Assembly: GCF_028618555.1 (NCBI RefSeq)
Contig: NZ_JAQITD010000001.1
Coordinates: 248,001 to 312,000 of the forward strand
Origin: Bartonella sp. CM31XJBT
GTDB taxonomy: Bacteria; Pseudomonadota; Alphaproteobacteria; Rhizobiales; Rhizobiaceae
DNA: 64,000 bases
Direction: 5' to 3'
Shown here: positions 1 through 10,705 of the stretch, piece after piece
Layout of the letters: each line of letters starts with the position of its first letter
Position numbering within the stretch: position 1 is the first letter of the stretch
Notes under the pieces: model-generated
Seen by the model: only the letters and a program-made list of their open reading frames with translations
The model's database searches: none
What the model was told of the DNA's origin: nothing
Program-made: the position numbers and the translations under genes

Positions 1-177
1 AGTATGCTTCTATCTGTTTGCCTAACTTCTGAAACGGGAAGACAACCTTTATTGAGCCAAAGCATGAGGTGATATAAAGGTAAAAATTAACGCTCATCTT
101 TACGATCATGTTTAAATTTGGCTTTAACAACTTTCAAAAACATCTACGGTAATGTTTTTGAATAATGAGAATTACGC

Positions 178-600
178 ACTGTCGCACGTTATTTCTTTTG
201 TCCTTTAATAGAGTTACGCTTCTCATGCAAAATAGAACGCCCAAAGTATCCCCATAACAAAGCGTTTTTTAAAAGATAATTTTCTCAATATACATCATAT
301 TCATTGACAGTCCGCATGAAGTATAGAAAAACCACAGAGCATCATCATTTTACTTAAAATAAAGGGCACTAGCATTTTCTTTATCAGTTCTCAATATTAT
401 GATAGCCTTTGGCATTTGAAAGAGAGAGGCATTTTTACTCATTTCTTAAACGTTTTTATCCATACACTAGCTCTGTTTTATAATGGGGAAGCAAAAAATT
501 TATTGATTCATTATGAGAAGATTTAAAATGAGAGAGGCTCGCGATATTCAGAGTTTTAATTTAAATCGCAAAACAATAAACGATCATTATAAATCAATGT
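178..600. repeat. Degenerate intergenic repeat, family A copy 1
   Basis: This segment aligns by eye, in order, with about 3126-3600 and 50140-50610. Shared blocks are a TTCTCATGCAAAATAGAACG-like block near 212, a GAAGTATAG-like block near 317, a CAATATTATGATAGCC block near 391, and a GATTCATTATGAGAAGATTT block followed by AAAATGAGAGAG near 505-537. No copy has an open frame, so it is read as a decayed repeat rather than a gene. Boundaries are approximate. Confidence 0.5.
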
Positions 601-859
601 GTTATCCAATGAATCGAAGAGGATTGGTGTGCTTTATGTTTAATGGAGGAAGGAAGGAGTTATATAAAAACATGACTCAATAGAGCATATTTCTAAAGTT
701 TTAAAAATTGAGAAGAAACTCCCTCGATATTCATGTTATCTTATATAAGATTGCTAAAAAAGAAGATTATTGCATACAAATAAAAAAGCATTTCTTGCGA
801 ATTTATTGCAAGCCTAAATGATATACACGCCCATCATATAAATATGATAATACATTGAT

Positions 860-1110
860 TTATAACTATAATATAGCATTATTCACATTGAGTTAGAACC
901 CTGAATACTGTAAAATTTTCTCACTTCAAATCATTTTCATGTTAAATCAATCCAAATCACTTGCTTACACATCACAAGTGGGTGGGGGGCATGTGGGTAA
1001 AGACTGTACAAGAAAGGCATATCTCTTATAAACTTTTTCAAGTGTAAAGGATCGTCGTAATATTGGAGGCTGGCAAAGTGTGTGATGGTGCCGGCTTACT
1101 ACAGCATATG
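860..1110. repeat. Degenerate intergenic repeat, family B copy 1
   Basis: The segment shares an ordered set of blocks with 10440-10705 and 38270-38560: TTGATTTATAA near 856, TCTCACTTCAAATC near 919, a CACTTGCTTACACATCACAAG block near 958, GGCATGTGGGTAAAGACTG near 988, AAGAAAGG near 1010, and GTGTGATGGTGCCGGCTTAC near 1079. No open frame is conserved between copies. Boundaries are approximate. Confidence 0.5.
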
Positions 1111-1297
1111 AGTTATCAAATAAGATGTGAAAGAATCATTTTAGCACCCTTGGATTTAATTTAGCAAACAAAAGCCTCATTTTTTAGGCTATAAAAAGTT
1201 GTGTTTTGAGAAGCTTTTTAGGTTTATATTATTTTGATAGAAGCCGGAACATAATTGGTCTTTGCGTTTTGTATTATTCTTTGCTAAATCGCCTTAT

Positions 1298-3103
1298 ATG
1301 ACAATAGATCGTAATTATATTCGTAATTTTTCCATCGTGGCGCATATTGATCACGGCAAATCAACTTTAGCTGATCGTTTGATTCAAATAACAGGTGGGC
1401 TTGATACACGTGAGATGAAAGAACAAGTACTCGATTCCATGGATATTGAGCGTGAACGTGGAATTACTATTAAAGCACAAACGGTACGTTTACACTATAA
1501 GGCAAAGAATGGTGAAACCTATATTTTAAATCTTATGGATACACCTGGTCATGTGGATTTTGCTTATGAGGTTTCGCGTTCATTGGCAGCTTGTGAAGGT
1601 TCTCTGTTGGTGGTGGATGCAAGCCAAGGCGTAGAGGCGCAGACGTTAGCAAATGTTTATCAAGCCATTGATAATTCCCATGAGTTGGTTGTTGTGCTCA
1701 ATAAAGTTGATCTGCCAGCAGCAGAACCTGAGCGTGTTAAAGAACAAATTGAAGATGTGATAGGCATTGATACATCTCAAGCAGTAGAAATATCAGCAAA
1801 AACAGGCTTAGGTGTTCCTGATGTTTTGGAGGCAATTGTTACACAATTACCACCTCCCCATACAGGCGATGTTGCAAATCCCTTGAAAGCAATGTTGGTT
1901 GATAGCTGGTATGATGCATATCTTGGTGTCATTGTTTTGGTACGGGTGATAGATGGTATTTTAAAAAAAGGTCAAACCATTCGTATGATGGGTACAGGAG
2001 CAAAATATCCAGTTGAGCGCGTTGGGGTTTTTACACCTAAAATGGTACAGGTTGATGAGTTAGGACCAGGCGAGATTGGTTTTATCACTGCCTCTATCAA
2101 AGAGGTAGCAGATACACGGGTTGGGGATACGATTACTGAAGAGCGTCGTCCTTGTGAAAATGCTTTGCCTGGTTTTAAGCCGGCGCAACCAGTTGTCTTT
2201 TGTGGTCTTTTTCCAGTTGATGCTGCAGATTTTGATGATTTGCGTGCAGCCATGGGCAAATTACGCTTAAATGATGCGAGTTTTTCTTTTGAAATGGAAA
2301 CATCTGCGGCTTTGGGATTTGGTTTTCGCTGTGGCTTTTTGGGACTTCTTCATCTTGAAATTATTCAAGAGCGATTAGAGCGTGAGTTTAATTTGGATTT
2401 AATCGCGACAGCACCTTCGGTTGTGTATCGCATGAATATGAATGATGGTTCTGTTAAAGAGTTGCATAATCCAGCGGATATGCCTGATGTGGTTAAAATT
2501 TCTTCCATTGAAGAACCATGGATTCGGGCGACAATCATGACTCCTGATAATTATCTTGGGTCAATTTTAGAACTATGCCAAGAGCGGCGGGGGGTACAGG
2601 TTGGTTTGTCTTATGTTGGAACCCGTGCTATGGTAACGTATGATTTACCACTGAATGAAGTTGTTTTTGATTTTTATGATCGGCTAAAGTCAATCTCAAA
2701 GGGTTATGCTTCTTTTGATTATCAGATGACCGATTATGCGGAGGGGGATTTAGTTAAAATGTCTATTTTGGTGAATGGAGAGCCTATTGATGCATTATCG
2801 ATGCTTGTTCACCGCACGATTGCAGAAAAGCGCGGGCGTTCCATGTGTGAAAAACTGAAAGATCTTATTCCCCAGCATATGTTTCAGATTCCAGTTCAAG
2901 CGGCTATTGGTGGTAAAGTTATAGCGCGCGAAACGATTCGTGCTTTGCGTAAAGATGTAACAGCGAAATGTTACGGGGGTGATGTTACGCGTAAGCGCAA
3001 ACTTTTGGAAAAGCAAAAAGAAGGCAAAAAGCGGATGCGCCAATTTGGAAAAGTAGAAATTCCACAATCAGCATTTATTCAAGCGCTCAAAATGAACAAA
3101 TAA
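1298..3103 (+). CDS. lepA: Elongation factor 4 (LepA), back-translocating GTPase
   Basis: LepA is a ribosome-associated translational GTPase thought to back-translocate or remodel stalled ribosomes. The translation (601 residues, the usual family length) shows all G motifs: AHIDHGKST at about residue 15, ERGITIKAQ in switch I, DTPGHVDF at about 81, NKVD at about 135 and SAKTG near 170. The elongation-factor G-like domains and the LepA-specific C-terminus follow, ending in the basic [17 protein letters not shown] segment. A TTG at 1262 would add 12 residues, but the ATG at 1298 begins the conserved [13 protein letters not shown] and is preferred. The gene stands alone between two intergenic deserts. 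Confidence 0.96.
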   Translation: MTIDRNYIRNFSIVAHIDHGKSTLADRLIQITGGLDTREMKEQVLDSMDIERERGITIKAQTVRLHYKAKNGETYILNLMDTPGHVDFAYEVSRSLAACEGSLLVVDASQGVEAQTLANVYQAIDNSHELVVVLNKVDLPAAEPERVKEQIEDVIGIDTSQAVEISAKTGLGVPDVLEAIVTQLPPPHTGDVANPLKAMLVDSWYDAYLGVIVLVRVIDGILKKGQTIRMMGTGAKYPVERVGVFTPKMVQVDELGPGEIGFITASIKEVADTRVGDTITEERRPCENALPGFKPAQPVVFCGLFPVDAADFDDLRAAMGKLRLNDASFSFEMETSAALGFGFRCGFLGLLHLEIIQERLEREFNLDLIATAPSVVYRMNMNDGSVKELHNPADMPDVVKISSIEEPWIRATIMTPDNYLGSILELCQERRGVQVGLSYVGTRAMVTYDLPLNEVVFDFYDRLKSISKGYASFDYQMTDYAEGDLVKMSILVNGEPIDALSMLVHRTIAEKRGRSMCEKLKDLIPQHMFQIPVQAAIGGKVIARETIRALRKDVTAKCYGGDVTRKRKLLEKQKEGKKRMRQFGKVEIPQSAFIQALKMNK

Positions 3104-3620
3104 TGAAAAAAGGAGTATTTTCTCTCATTGATTGCGCTTTTGCTTTTGTCGATTGGTTCAGGTGTTTAAAGGACACTTTAAATGGAATTGCGCCGTGCTT
3201 CATGTTTTTGTGTATTGCGTAAAGGTGTCACTTTCTCATGTAAAACAGAATGCTTTAAACAAAATGCGTTTGTGTTGCATATTTGTGCACGTATTTTAAT
3301 AAATATCTCTCAATACACTCGACCTCATTTCACGATAGCGTGCGTAGAAAGTATAACGGTAAAGCTTCCGTGAATGACATAAAACTCATAACCATATTTA
3401 TTGTCATAAAGACACATGGTGCTTGAGAAAATTCATTAAAGACATTTTTATTCTTTTTTTAAAGTGCTTCTTACCCATACACCAACAGTGTTTATGAGAC
3501 GAGCAGGAAATGATAGTGATTGATTCACTATGAAAGGATTTGAAATGAGAGAATCCTTGTATTCGAGGTTATTATTCAAGTTAAAAAACGATGAAATATT
3601 ATTATGCATTAATCTTGTGT
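3104..3620. other. Intergenic region, repeat-bearing
   Basis: This 517-base gap lies between lepA and the 3' end of dapD, which are convergent. It is almost entirely filled by family A repeat copy 2. The only open frame (3182-3373) has no recognisable protein character and is not conserved in the other repeat copies. No terminator hairpin was seen after lepA. Confidence 0.6.
3126..3600. repeat. Degenerate intergenic repeat, family A copy 2
   Basis: Blocks shared with the copies near 178 and 50140: GCGCTTTTGCTTTTGTC near 3135, TTTCTCATGTAAAACAGAATG near 3231, GTAGAAAGTATAACGGTAAA near 3344 followed by CCGTGAATGAC, and GATTCACTATGAAAGGATTT followed by GAAATGAGAGA near 3523-3553. Divergence is high, consistent with an old non-coding repeat. 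Boundaries are approximate. Confidence 0.5.
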
Positions 3621-4469
3621 CTAAGAACGTAAAAGATCATTAATGGATGTTTTTTCTCGTGTTTTTTGATCAACACGTTTTACAATAACAGCACAATAAA
3701 GGCTAGGTCCTGCTTCACCATTTGGTAAAGGTTTTCCAGGGAGAGAACCTGGTACAACCACTGAATAGGCTGGTACTTCACCAATAAAAATTTCACCTGT
3801 TGTACGATCAATAATCTTTGTTGATTTTCCAATAAAGACTCCCATTCCCAAAACAGCACCTTCACGGATAATACAGCCTTCAACAATTTCAGAGCGAGCA
3901 CCGATAAAGCAATGATCTTCAATGATTGTTGGATTTGCTTGCAGTGGTTCCAAAACACCTCCAATACCAACACCGCCAGAAAGATGGACATGTTTACCAA
4001 TTTGTGCACAAGAACCAACGGTGGTCCATGTATCAACCATTGTGCCCTCATCGATAAAAGCACCAAGATTGACAAAGGATGGCATCAATATAACATTGGG
4101 TGCAATGTAAGCAGAATGACGTACAATGGCTCCAGGAACGGAACGGAAATCAGCATTTTTAAAATCTGCTTCTTGCCAACCAGAGAATTTTGAAGGAACT
4201 TTATCCCACCAATGTGTTCCATTGATTCCACCAGTAATAAGTTGCATAGGATTAAGCCGAAAAGAGAGCAAAACCGCTTTTTTCAACCATTGATGAACAT
4301 GCCATTGTCCATTTTTTTGTCGTTCTGCAACACGGATTTCACCTTTATCAAGAAGGTTCAATGCATGTTCGACACTCTCACGGATTTCGCCTTTTGTGGT
4401 AGTATCGATAGAATCGCGATCGTCAAAAGCTTGTTCGATAATAATTTCAAGTTGTGTGGTATGGGTCAT
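3621..4469 (-). CDS. dapD: 2,3,4,5-tetrahydropyridine-2,6-dicarboxylate N-succinyltransferase
   Basis: DapD transfers succinyl from succinyl-CoA to tetrahydrodipicolinate in the succinylase branch of lysine and meso-diaminopimelate synthesis. The 282-residue product has the helical N-terminal domain followed by a left-handed beta-helix of hexapeptide repeats from roughly residue 100 (runs such as [19 protein letters not shown] and [10 protein letters not shown]). It closes with the family motif [14 protein letters not shown]. The ATG at 4469 ([15 protein letters not shown]) is chosen over an upstream TTG at 4490. It is divergent from the LOG-family gene with about 105 bases between them. A dapE gene, which I expect near dapD in related genomes, is not in this window. 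Confidence 0.95.
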   Translation of the reverse strand: MTHTTQLEIIIEQAFDDRDSIDTTTKGEIRESVEHALNLLDKGEIRVAERQKNGQWHVHQWLKKAVLLSFRLNPMQLITGGINGTHWWDKVPSKFSGWQEADFKNADFRSVPGAIVRHSAYIAPNVILMPSFVNLGAFIDEGTMVDTWTTVGSCAQIGKHVHLSGGVGIGGVLEPLQANPTIIEDHCFIGARSEIVEGCIIREGAVLGMGVFIGKSTKIIDRTTGEIFIGEVPAYSVVVPGSLPGKPLPNGEAGPSLYCAVIVKRVDQKTREKTSINDLLRS

Positions 4470-4574
4470 GACGAGAGTTCCGTTAAACAAGTTGAAGCTT
4501 CAAGATTTATTCTCTATGAACTACGCGAAGAAAAGTGTTCAGTCAATAAAACGATGAAGAAGTAGGACAAGTGC

Positions 4575-5438
4575 ATGAAAAAAAATTGTAAAGAAAAAAG
4601 AAAAGCAGAGCAAGAAAACTGGACACCACTTCTCCATACGAAGGATGCTCTACAGCAAATACATAAAATCTCTAATTCAGCACAAATGCGTTCGTCTACT
4701 TATCGTTTAGCCTATATCGATCAAGATTTTATGATGCGTCCAGAGCTGCGCTCACAACGTATTGGTCTTGAATTTTTAAAGCCGGAAATAACCCTTAAAG
4801 AATATGATATTCAATCAACAGTTGTTTTGTTTGGTGGCGCGCGTATTCCTGAACCTGGGCAAGCAGCGTGGGCTGCAAAAAATGAAATACAAAAGAAAAA
4901 TTTGCATGCTATGTCACATTATTACGATGAAGCAAGAGAGTTTGCGCGTTTGTGCTCACTTTATTCTGCTACGACAGAATATCGTGAATTTGTGGTTGTT
5001 ACGGGGGGCGGACCAGGAATCATGGAGGCGGGAAATCGTGGTGCTTGTGATGTTGGTGCCCCAACGATTGGCTTGAATATTATTTTACCACATGAGCAAG
5101 AGCCTAATTCCTATGTGTCGCCGCATTTGTGTTTCAATTTTCATTATTTGGGGATGCGCAAAATGCATTTTTTAGTACGAGCGAAAGCATTAGTTGTTTT
5201 TCCTGGAGGATTTGGGACTCTGGATGAACTGTTTGAGACGTTAACTTTAGTACAGACGGGGCGTATGAAACAGGTACCAATTTTATTGTTTGGCAAAGAA
5301 TTTTGGAGCAATACTATCAATTTTGAGTATCTGTCTGAACAAGGTACAATTTCTCCTACTGATGTTAATTATATGAAATTTGTCAATACAGCAGCAGAAG
5401 CTTTTGAAGAAATTCGTTCTTTTTATAAACTGCCTTAA
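4575..5438 (+). CDS. LOG family protein (putative cytokinin riboside 5'-monophosphate phosphoribohydrolase-like)
   Basis: The 287-residue product carries both signatures of the LOG/lysine-decarboxylase-like Rossmann family: GGGPGIMEA at residues 144-152 and PGGFGTLDE at residues 210-218. Characterised family members cleave nucleoside monophosphates to base and ribose phosphate. The physiological substrate in this organism is unknown. An N-terminal extension of about 80 residues before the Rossmann fold places it among the longer bacterial homologs. The ATG at 4575 follows AGGAC at 4564. It is divergent from dapD and convergent with truA. Confidence 0.88.
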   Translation: MKKNCKEKRKAEQENWTPLLHTKDALQQIHKISNSAQMRSSTYRLAYIDQDFMMRPELRSQRIGLEFLKPEITLKEYDIQSTVVLFGGARIPEPGQAAWAAKNEIQKKNLHAMSHYYDEAREFARLCSLYSATTEYREFVVVTGGGPGIMEAGNRGACDVGAPTIGLNIILPHEQEPNSYVSPHLCFNFHYLGMRKMHFLVRAKALVVFPGGFGTLDELFETLTLVQTGRMKQVPILLFGKEFWSNTINFEYLSEQGTISPTDVNYMKFVNTAAEAFEEIRSFYKLP

Positions 5439-5470
5439 CGACTTTTAAGACGTTCATTCTTGAAGGATAA

Positions 5471-6214
5471 TTAGTACTCTACTTTGGTTAAATAAAGTCC
5501 TGAAGGAGGAGCAACAACACCACAACGTTTACGATCTTTAGCATGAAGAGCTGCTTCGAGGTCTTGAGCTGTCCAACGTCCAATACCCACTTCCATGAGG
5601 CTTCCTGCGAATGAACGGATTTGATGATGAAGAAAAGAACGAGCTTGCGCATAAAGGAAAATTTCTTCACCTTCTCTTTGAATATCAAGGCGTTCAAGGG
5701 TGCGAATAGGGCTTTTGGCTTGGCAATGTGCTGAACGGAAAGTGGTAAAATCATGTTTTCCTACAAGCTTTTGAGCAGCTTCATGCATGGCTTCAGCATT
5801 AAGAGGCTTTGGCAACCACCACACGCGTTTGGCATTTAAGGCTGGTGGAGAGCGACGATTAAGTATTTTAAAAAGATAATGGCGTTTGGTTGCGGAAAAT
5901 CGTGCATCAAAGTCATCAGGGACATTTTGTACGTTTAAGACTGAAATCGCTTCTCCTTGTTTACGTAAAAGAGCATTGAGCGCATCACGTACAGTATGGG
6001 GATGCCAGTTTTTTATGAAATCAACATGCGCAACTTGTCCCGTAGCGTGTACGCCCGCATCGGTTCTTCCTGCTGTTGTTATGGTCAATTGTTGTCCACT
6101 AAAGGAAAAGAGCGCCTGTTCAAGAGCTCCTTGTATAGTGAGAAGTTTTGCTTGACGCTGCCAACCAGCATAATTTGAGCCATCATATTCAAGAGTGAGT
6201 TTAAAACGTGGCAT
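5471..6214 (-). CDS. truA: tRNA pseudouridine(38-40) synthase TruA
   Basis: TruA converts uridines 38-40 of the tRNA anticodon arm to pseudouridine. The 247-residue product has the TruA core, with the catalytic aspartate in [13 protein letters not shown] (Asp52) and the RRHYLFKI and [13 protein letters not shown] motifs of the second half. The ATG at 6214 lies one base past the fmt stop codon and begins [13 protein letters not shown] longer frame opening at 6265 would run inside fmt and is rejected. It is the last gene of a def-fmt-truA operon. Confidence 0.95.
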   Translation of the reverse strand: MPRFKLTLEYDGSNYAGWQRQAKLLTIQGALEQALFSFSGQQLTITTAGRTDAGVHATGQVAHVDFIKNWHPHTVRDALNALLRKQGEAISVLNVQNVPDDFDARFSATKRHYLFKILNRRSPPALNAKRVWWLPKPLNAEAMHEAAQKLVGKHDFTTFRSAHCQAKSPIRTLERLDIQREGEEIFLYAQARSFLHHQIRSFAGSLMEVGIGRWTAQDLEAALHAKDRKRCGVVAPPSGLYLTKVEY

Positions 6215-6215
6215 C

Positions 6216-7145
6216 TTAAAAAACAGCAGAAATATGAGCGCCTCGCAAAAAGGCTGCGCTTTCAAGGACTTTACCGCCAGATCTTTGGAGAGAGGTTATT
6301 TCTATCCGTCCTTGCCCACAATGGATAATCAAAGAATCTGGTTCTATCCGTCCAATTTCAAGAGAAGGACCTGTTGTTAAACGACTATCAAGAATTTTTA
6401 CACGTTCTTCTCGTCCACCGATATTCATATTGCACCAGCAACTAGGAGAGGGAGAGAGCGCGCGAATATGCCTATGAATAAACTCTGCTGGTTTTGTCCA
6501 ATCAATGCGGGTTTCTTCTTTTCTAATTTTGGCGGCATAGGTGATGCCTTCTTCTGATTGTGGGGTCAGTTTAAGTCGTCCTTTTTCAAGAGTGGATAAA
6601 GTCTCTACCATAAGTTCTGCGCCAATATGTGAAAGTCTGTTTGAAAGCTCAGCAGTGGTGGTGTTATCAGTAATGGGGATGGAGCGAGAAAGAGCGATAG
6701 GCCCCGTATCAAGTCCTTCATCCATTTTCATGATCATGATACCTGTTTCTTTATCACCAGCCATAATTGCTCGTTGAATAGGCGCAGCACCACGCCAACG
6801 TGGTAAGAGTGAAGCGTGGGCATTAAAACAACCAAAACGCGGCGTTTCGAGAATAGCTTTGGGTAAAAGGAGTCCATAAGCCACCACAATAGCAGCATCA
6901 ACAGAAAGTGCTGCAAATTGCTCCTGTTGTTCGATTGTTTTAAGTGTTTGAGGTGTAAAGATGGGTATAGATTTCTCTTTTGCTACGGTGTGAACAGCGG
7001 AGGGGATTAATTTAAGCCCTCGACGTCCTGCTGGGCGAGGGGGTTGACTATAAACAGCAACAACATCATGACCTGCATCCAGTAAAGCATGTAAAATAGG
7101 AACAGAAAAATCTGGTGTTCCCATAAAACTTAATCGTAAAGCCAT
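6216..7145 (-). CDS. fmt: Methionyl-tRNA formyltransferase
   Basis: Fmt formylates the initiator Met-tRNA using 10-formyltetrahydrofolate. The N-terminal formyltransferase domain has the [10 protein letters not shown] start and the catalytic triad: Asn108 and His110 in [20 protein letters not shown], and Asp146 in MDEGLDTG. The C-terminal OB-like tRNA-binding domain follows, for 309 residues in all. Its ATG overlaps the def stop codon (TAATG), which indicates translational coupling with the deformylase that later removes the formyl group. Confidence 0.96.
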   Translation of the reverse strand: MALRLSFMGTPDFSVPILHALLDAGHDVVAVYSQPPRPAGRRGLKLIPSAVHTVAKEKSIPIFTPQTLKTIEQQEQFAALSVDAAIVVAYGLLLPKAILETPRFGCFNAHASLLPRWRGAAPIQRAIMAGDKETGIMIMKMDEGLDTGPIALSRSIPITDNTTTAELSNRLSHIGAELMVETLSTLEKGRLKLTPQSEEGITYAAKIRKEETRIDWTKPAEFIHRHIRALSPSPSCWCNMNIGGREERVKILDSRLTTGPSLEIGRIEPDSLIIHCGQGRIEITSLQRSGGKVLESAAFLRGAHISAVF

Positions 7146-7687
7146 TACAAAACTGCTTCCTGCATGTTTTTTTCTTTTGCGCGTTTTTTAAATTTTCGTA
7201 TCACCATATCGCGTTTGATCTTTGAAATGTAATCAATAAAAAGGCGCCCATCTAAATGATCAATTTCATGCTGCAAGCAAGTTGCTAAGAGATCGTCTGC
7301 TTCAATTTCTGTTTGTTTTCCTTCACGGTTCTGATAGCGAACACGAAGGCGTTTAGGACGTTCAACCTCTGCAAAATAATCAGGAATAGAAAGACAACCT
7401 TCTTTGTAAATATTACGCTCATCTGAAAGCCATAAAATTTCAGGGTTGATAATAACAAGTGGTTTTTTCTGCTCATCTTCAGAATTTCCAGAGACATCTA
7501 TAACCAACATACGTAGCGGTATACCAATTTGAATAGCAGCAAGACCAACGCCCTTAGCATTATACATGGTTTCCAACATGTCATCTGCAAGTTTTTGGAG
7601 AGATGAATCGACCTGCTCAACAGGTTTGGACACTTCCCGTAAAATCGGATCAGGTAAAGTAATTAAAGATCTCATTGGCATAGGCAT
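7145..7687 (-). CDS. def: Peptide deformylase
   Basis: Def removes N-formyl groups from nascent proteins using a bound metal ion. All three class motifs are present: [10 protein letters not shown] at residues 46-55, EGCLS at 96-100 (metal-ligand Cys) and QHEIDH at 139-144 (metal-ligand His residues and the catalytic Glu). The start is ambiguous among three in-frame ATGs at 7687, 7681 and 7675 (M-P-M-P-M), and no clear ribosome-binding site separates them. It is the first gene of the def-fmt-truA operon and is divergent from rmuC. Confidence 0.95.
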   Translation of the reverse strand: MPMPMRSLITLPDPILREVSKPVEQVDSSLQKLADDMLETMYNAKGVGLAAIQIGIPLRMLVIDVSGNSEDEQKKPLVIINPEILWLSDERNIYKEGCLSIPDYFAEVERPKRLRVRYQNREGKQTEIEADDLLATCLQHEIDHLDGRLFIDYISKIKRDMVIRKFKKRAKEKNMQEAVL

Positions 7688-7777
7688 AAGTAGAGATTAA
7701 TCAATGGTTTGTTATTGGTCAATATTGAATAACGGATTCTTGCGTTTTTTTACAATAAGAGCGTTATATTACAATTT

Positions 7778-8959
7778 ATGTTTGATTCGTTTTTTTCCAT
7801 ACTCGCTGGTGATTTTTTTTCTAAACTAGTGCTTTTGCTTTTATTTATACTTGTCTGTTTGGCATTTTTTATGTTGATACATTCTCATCGAAAAAAAGCA
7901 TTTTTGGAAAATGAAATTGCTGAACGCGCACGTGAGGCACAAATGCAGATGGCTACCTTGCTGAAAACACAAGCTGAAATGCAAGGGCGAATGCAAACGA
8001 TGGCGGAAATTTTTGGTCAACGGCAGGCTGAATTGAATAAATCACTCAGTGAGCAACTCAATGGGATGACAACAAGCTTAGGCCAAACACTTCAGGTACA
8101 GACTAAATCCACTTATGAAAATTTGAATCGTTTGCAAGAGCGTTTAGCAGTGATTGATGCGGCACAAAATAATATTCAATCGCTTACGGGACAAGTTGTT
8201 CAGTTACAGTCTATTTTAAGCAATAAGCAGACACGTGGTACTTTCGGTCAGGGGCGGATGGAAGCAATTATTGCTGATGCCTTACCAACAAACGCTTATG
8301 CTTTTCAGGCCGTTCTTTCTAATGGAAAGCGCCCAGATTGTCTCATTCATATGCCCAATAAAGCCCCTTCTCTTGTTGTTGATGCTAAATTCCCTCTGGA
8401 GGCTTGGAATGCTATGCGTAAGGCAGAATCAGCGCAAGAGCGTCAAGAAGCAGAACGCCAATTTCGTACCAATATGGAAGTCCATATTCGTGATATTGCA
8501 CAAAAATATTTGATTCCTGGAGAAACTCATGACACTGCTTTCCTTTTCGTGCCATCTGAATCGATTTTTGCAACAATTTATGAGGACTTTGAGGCATTGG
8601 TACAAAAATCCAATAGAGCTCATGTGATTATTGTTTCACCATCTTTGTTGATGCTCTCTGTCCAAGTGGTACAAACCATTATGAAAGATGCGCGGATGCG
8701 TGAACAAGCGCATTTAATTCAATCAGAAGTAGCAAAATTGATGGAAGATTTTGGACGAATGGATATGCGTGTTCGCGCATTACAGAAGCACTTTCACAAA
8801 GCAGGTGAAGATATAGAGGGAATTTTGATATCGTCCTCCAAAATTATGAAACGGGCAAATCGCATTGAAACTGTTGAATTAAAAGAAAATTACTCTGAAC
8901 CAACAAAAATGACAACATTAGCTCAGTCGCAAACATTGCGTTTTGCTGATGAGGAATAA
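7778..8959 (+). CDS. rmuC: DNA recombination protein RmuC family
   Basis: RmuC-family proteins have a predicted nuclease-like domain and limit inverted-repeat recombination in Escherichia coli. The exact biochemical role is not settled. The 393-residue product begins with a membrane segment at about residues 12-33. A Gln/Met/Leu-rich coiled coil runs to about residue 140, then comes the conserved core with LVVDAKFPLEAW and HIRDIAQKYLIPGETHDTAFLFVPSE. Placement beside def-fmt is common in rhizobia. Confidence 0.9.
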   Translation: MFDSFFSILAGDFFSKLVLLLLFILVCLAFFMLIHSHRKKAFLENEIAERAREAQMQMATLLKTQAEMQGRMQTMAEIFGQRQAELNKSLSEQLNGMTTSLGQTLQVQTKSTYENLNRLQERLAVIDAAQNNIQSLTGQVVQLQSILSNKQTRGTFGQGRMEAIIADALPTNAYAFQAVLSNGKRPDCLIHMPNKAPSLVVDAKFPLEAWNAMRKAESAQERQEAERQFRTNMEVHIRDIAQKYLIPGETHDTAFLFVPSESIFATIYEDFEALVQKSNRAHVIIVSPSLLMLSVQVVQTIMKDARMREQAHLIQSEVAKLMEDFGRMDMRVRALQKHFHKAGEDIEGILISSSKIMKRANRIETVELKENYSEPTKMTTLAQSQTLRFADEE

Positions 8960-9070
8960 AGCAAAGCAAGCTTCTTAAATATCACAAGTTAGATCATGTT
9001 CTTTATTGATTGGTAATCATTTTTTAGTACCTCTATCTTGTTTTATTTCTTAAACGAGAGGAATAGGAAT

Positions 9071-9658
9071 ATGCGACACCTTTTGTTTTTAGGGGCACTG
9101 GTGTTTTTGCTAGAGGGATGTGCAACAACCACTCCCATCCACACAAATAATGCTTGTGCTATTTTGGCACAAAAAAATGGTTTTTTTGACAATTGGGGTA
9201 AAGTGTCTCAAAGAGCGGAAATGCGCTATGGAATTCCTATGCCTATCATTCTTGCAACCATTAAGATGGAATCGAGCTTTCGTCACAATGCACGTCCTCC
9301 ACGCAAAAAACTACTTGGTTTTATCCCATGGAAGCGTCGGTCGACAGCTTATGGTTATGCTCAAGCGCTTGACAGTACATGGGCAATGTATCTTCGCTCG
9401 ACAGGAAAGTCTTTTGCATGGCGTACGAATTTCGCAGATGCTGCTGATTTTGTTGCTTGGTATCATCGCCAAAGTGTTCAACGCAATGGGGTGAGATTTG
9501 ATGATGCATATAGCCTTTATTTAAATTATCATATGGGACATGGTGCTTATGCGCGTAGTGGCGGGCATGCCACTACGGCACTCTCACAGGCAGCACAGCG
9601 CATGGCAAGGATATCGAGGCTCTATGAACAGCAATTAAAAAGATGTGGATGGCATTAG
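9071..9658 (+). CDS. Lipoprotein with lytic-transglycosylase (SLT-like) domain
   Basis: The 195-residue protein starts with a short hydrophobic signal ending in LLEGC, a lipobox-like site with Cys17 as the likely lipidated residue; Glu at -2 is unusual. A lysozyme-like fold follows, with the probable catalytic Glu67 in IKMESSF and the downstream GYAQALDSTW motif typical of SLT domains. The probable role is cleavage of peptidoglycan glycan strands in the periplasm. An upstream in-frame start at 9038 is rejected because the ATG at 9071 follows GAGAGGAATAGGAAT and begins the signal sequence. Confidence 0.8.
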   Translation: MRHLLFLGALVFLLEGCATTTPIHTNNACAILAQKNGFFDNWGKVSQRAEMRYGIPMPIILATIKMESSFRHNARPPRKKLLGFIPWKRRSTAYGYAQALDSTWAMYLRSTGKSFAWRTNFADAADFVAWYHRQSVQRNGVRFDDAYSLYLNYHMGHGAYARSGGHATTALSQAAQRMARISRLYEQQLKRCGWH

Positions 9659-10329
9659 GGAAGATTTTTGAAAATCTCAATCAGGGAATTGATGTGGTAA
9701 AATCATTTGAGGGAAAAATTTTTTATGATACGACAAGGCTGTCTCGTTTTTCTGATCATTCAATGAAATAAATTGTTATTTTTTAGAATAAACTCAAGCA
9801 ACAGAAAGCTTTTGCAATACACAATATATTTGAAGATACTCTCGACATTTTTACCTCCTTTGTTTAAAAAATTTACAATGGAAACTATTTTCTATTTAGC
9901 GCTGGTATTTCGCATTGGGCTAAGTACCAGAGGTTATTGAAGAAAAATTTTAAAATATAATATCATTTTTTATTTTAATTATGCGTATTACTGGCTGATT
10001 ATTATATGAATATTTTCTTTATTAAGCGTATAAAATAGCAATTAAAACAAATGCAATTCGGGCATCATAAAAAGGGTAAAATATTCAATATAAAAAAACG
10101 AGAAATGCATTAAACGAAAAAACGTTGTTTTGTATAAAGAGGGCGCTACAGTCCTCAAAAGAACTAAGTATATTTAGTATTGTATGAAATAAAACATACT
10201 CGTCCATCCAGTCCATTTTAATTGAAAGAAGTTATCTTATTGTATTGTAAAAACACTATCGTTTATAGGATGATAAGGTATATGCAACTTTACACACAAT
10301 GAATATTCAGGGTAGGGAGTGTTCAGAGA

Positions 10330-10440
10330 AAGATTTGTAGCGCCTATGAAGTAACAAGTCAGTCTCCAATGTTGTGATAGCTTTTGCATTTGGGAATATT
10401 TATGAGAAGCATTTTTATTCTTTTTCTTAATTGTTTAAGC
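10330..10440. repeat. Partial family A repeat fragment
   Basis: The segment CAGTCTCCAATGTTGTGATAG near 10361, followed by TTTTGCATTTGGGA and AAGCATTTTTATTCTTTTTC, matches the central block of family A copy 1 near 381-450 in order and spacing. Other family A blocks are missing. It directly abuts a family B copy. In the first kilobase A likewise precedes B, there separated by about 260 bases. Confidence 0.4.
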
Positions 10441-10705
10441 ATATTGATTTATAAAGATAATATATCGTTATTCATATTAAAGTAAGAATTTCGAATGACG
10501 TAGGGTTTTATCGTTTCAGATCTCTTGAGGTTGAATCAATAAATCCATTGGCTTGCACATAACAAGCGCAATTGGCATGTGGATAAAAACTGTGAAAGAA
10601 AAGACTAAAAATGTTTTTTATGAACATTCTAAAATGTAAGAATTATCGCCAACATTGGGAATTAGCACAATAAAGATGGCGCTACTTTGCTCTCACACCT
10701 CAACC
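10440..10705. repeat. Degenerate intergenic repeat, family B copy 2
   Basis: Shared ordered blocks: ATATTGATTTATAAAGATAA near 10440, AGGTTGAATCAAT near 10527, TTGGCTTGCACATAACAAG near 10549, GGCATGTGGATAAAAACTGT near 10572, AAAGAAAAG near 10592, and GATGGCGCTACTTTGCT near 10675. The frames are full of stops, so this is not a gene copy. Confidence 0.5.

Larger units (their letters stand above)
1..1297. other. Intergenic desert with degenerate repeats
   Basis: No open reading frame here looks like a gene. The stretch holds one copy each of two degenerate intergenic repeats (family A at about 178-600, family B at about 860-1110), described separately. A small hairpin, AGCCT at 1173-1177 pairing with AGGCT at 1186-1190, precedes lepA. 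A plausible lepA promoter (TTGTGT near 1199 and TATATT near 1225) is weakly supported by eye only. Confidence 0.6.

Noticed and set aside
3182-3373. 63-codon open frame downstream of lepA
   Set aside because: Lies inside a degenerate repeat whose other copies do not keep the frame.
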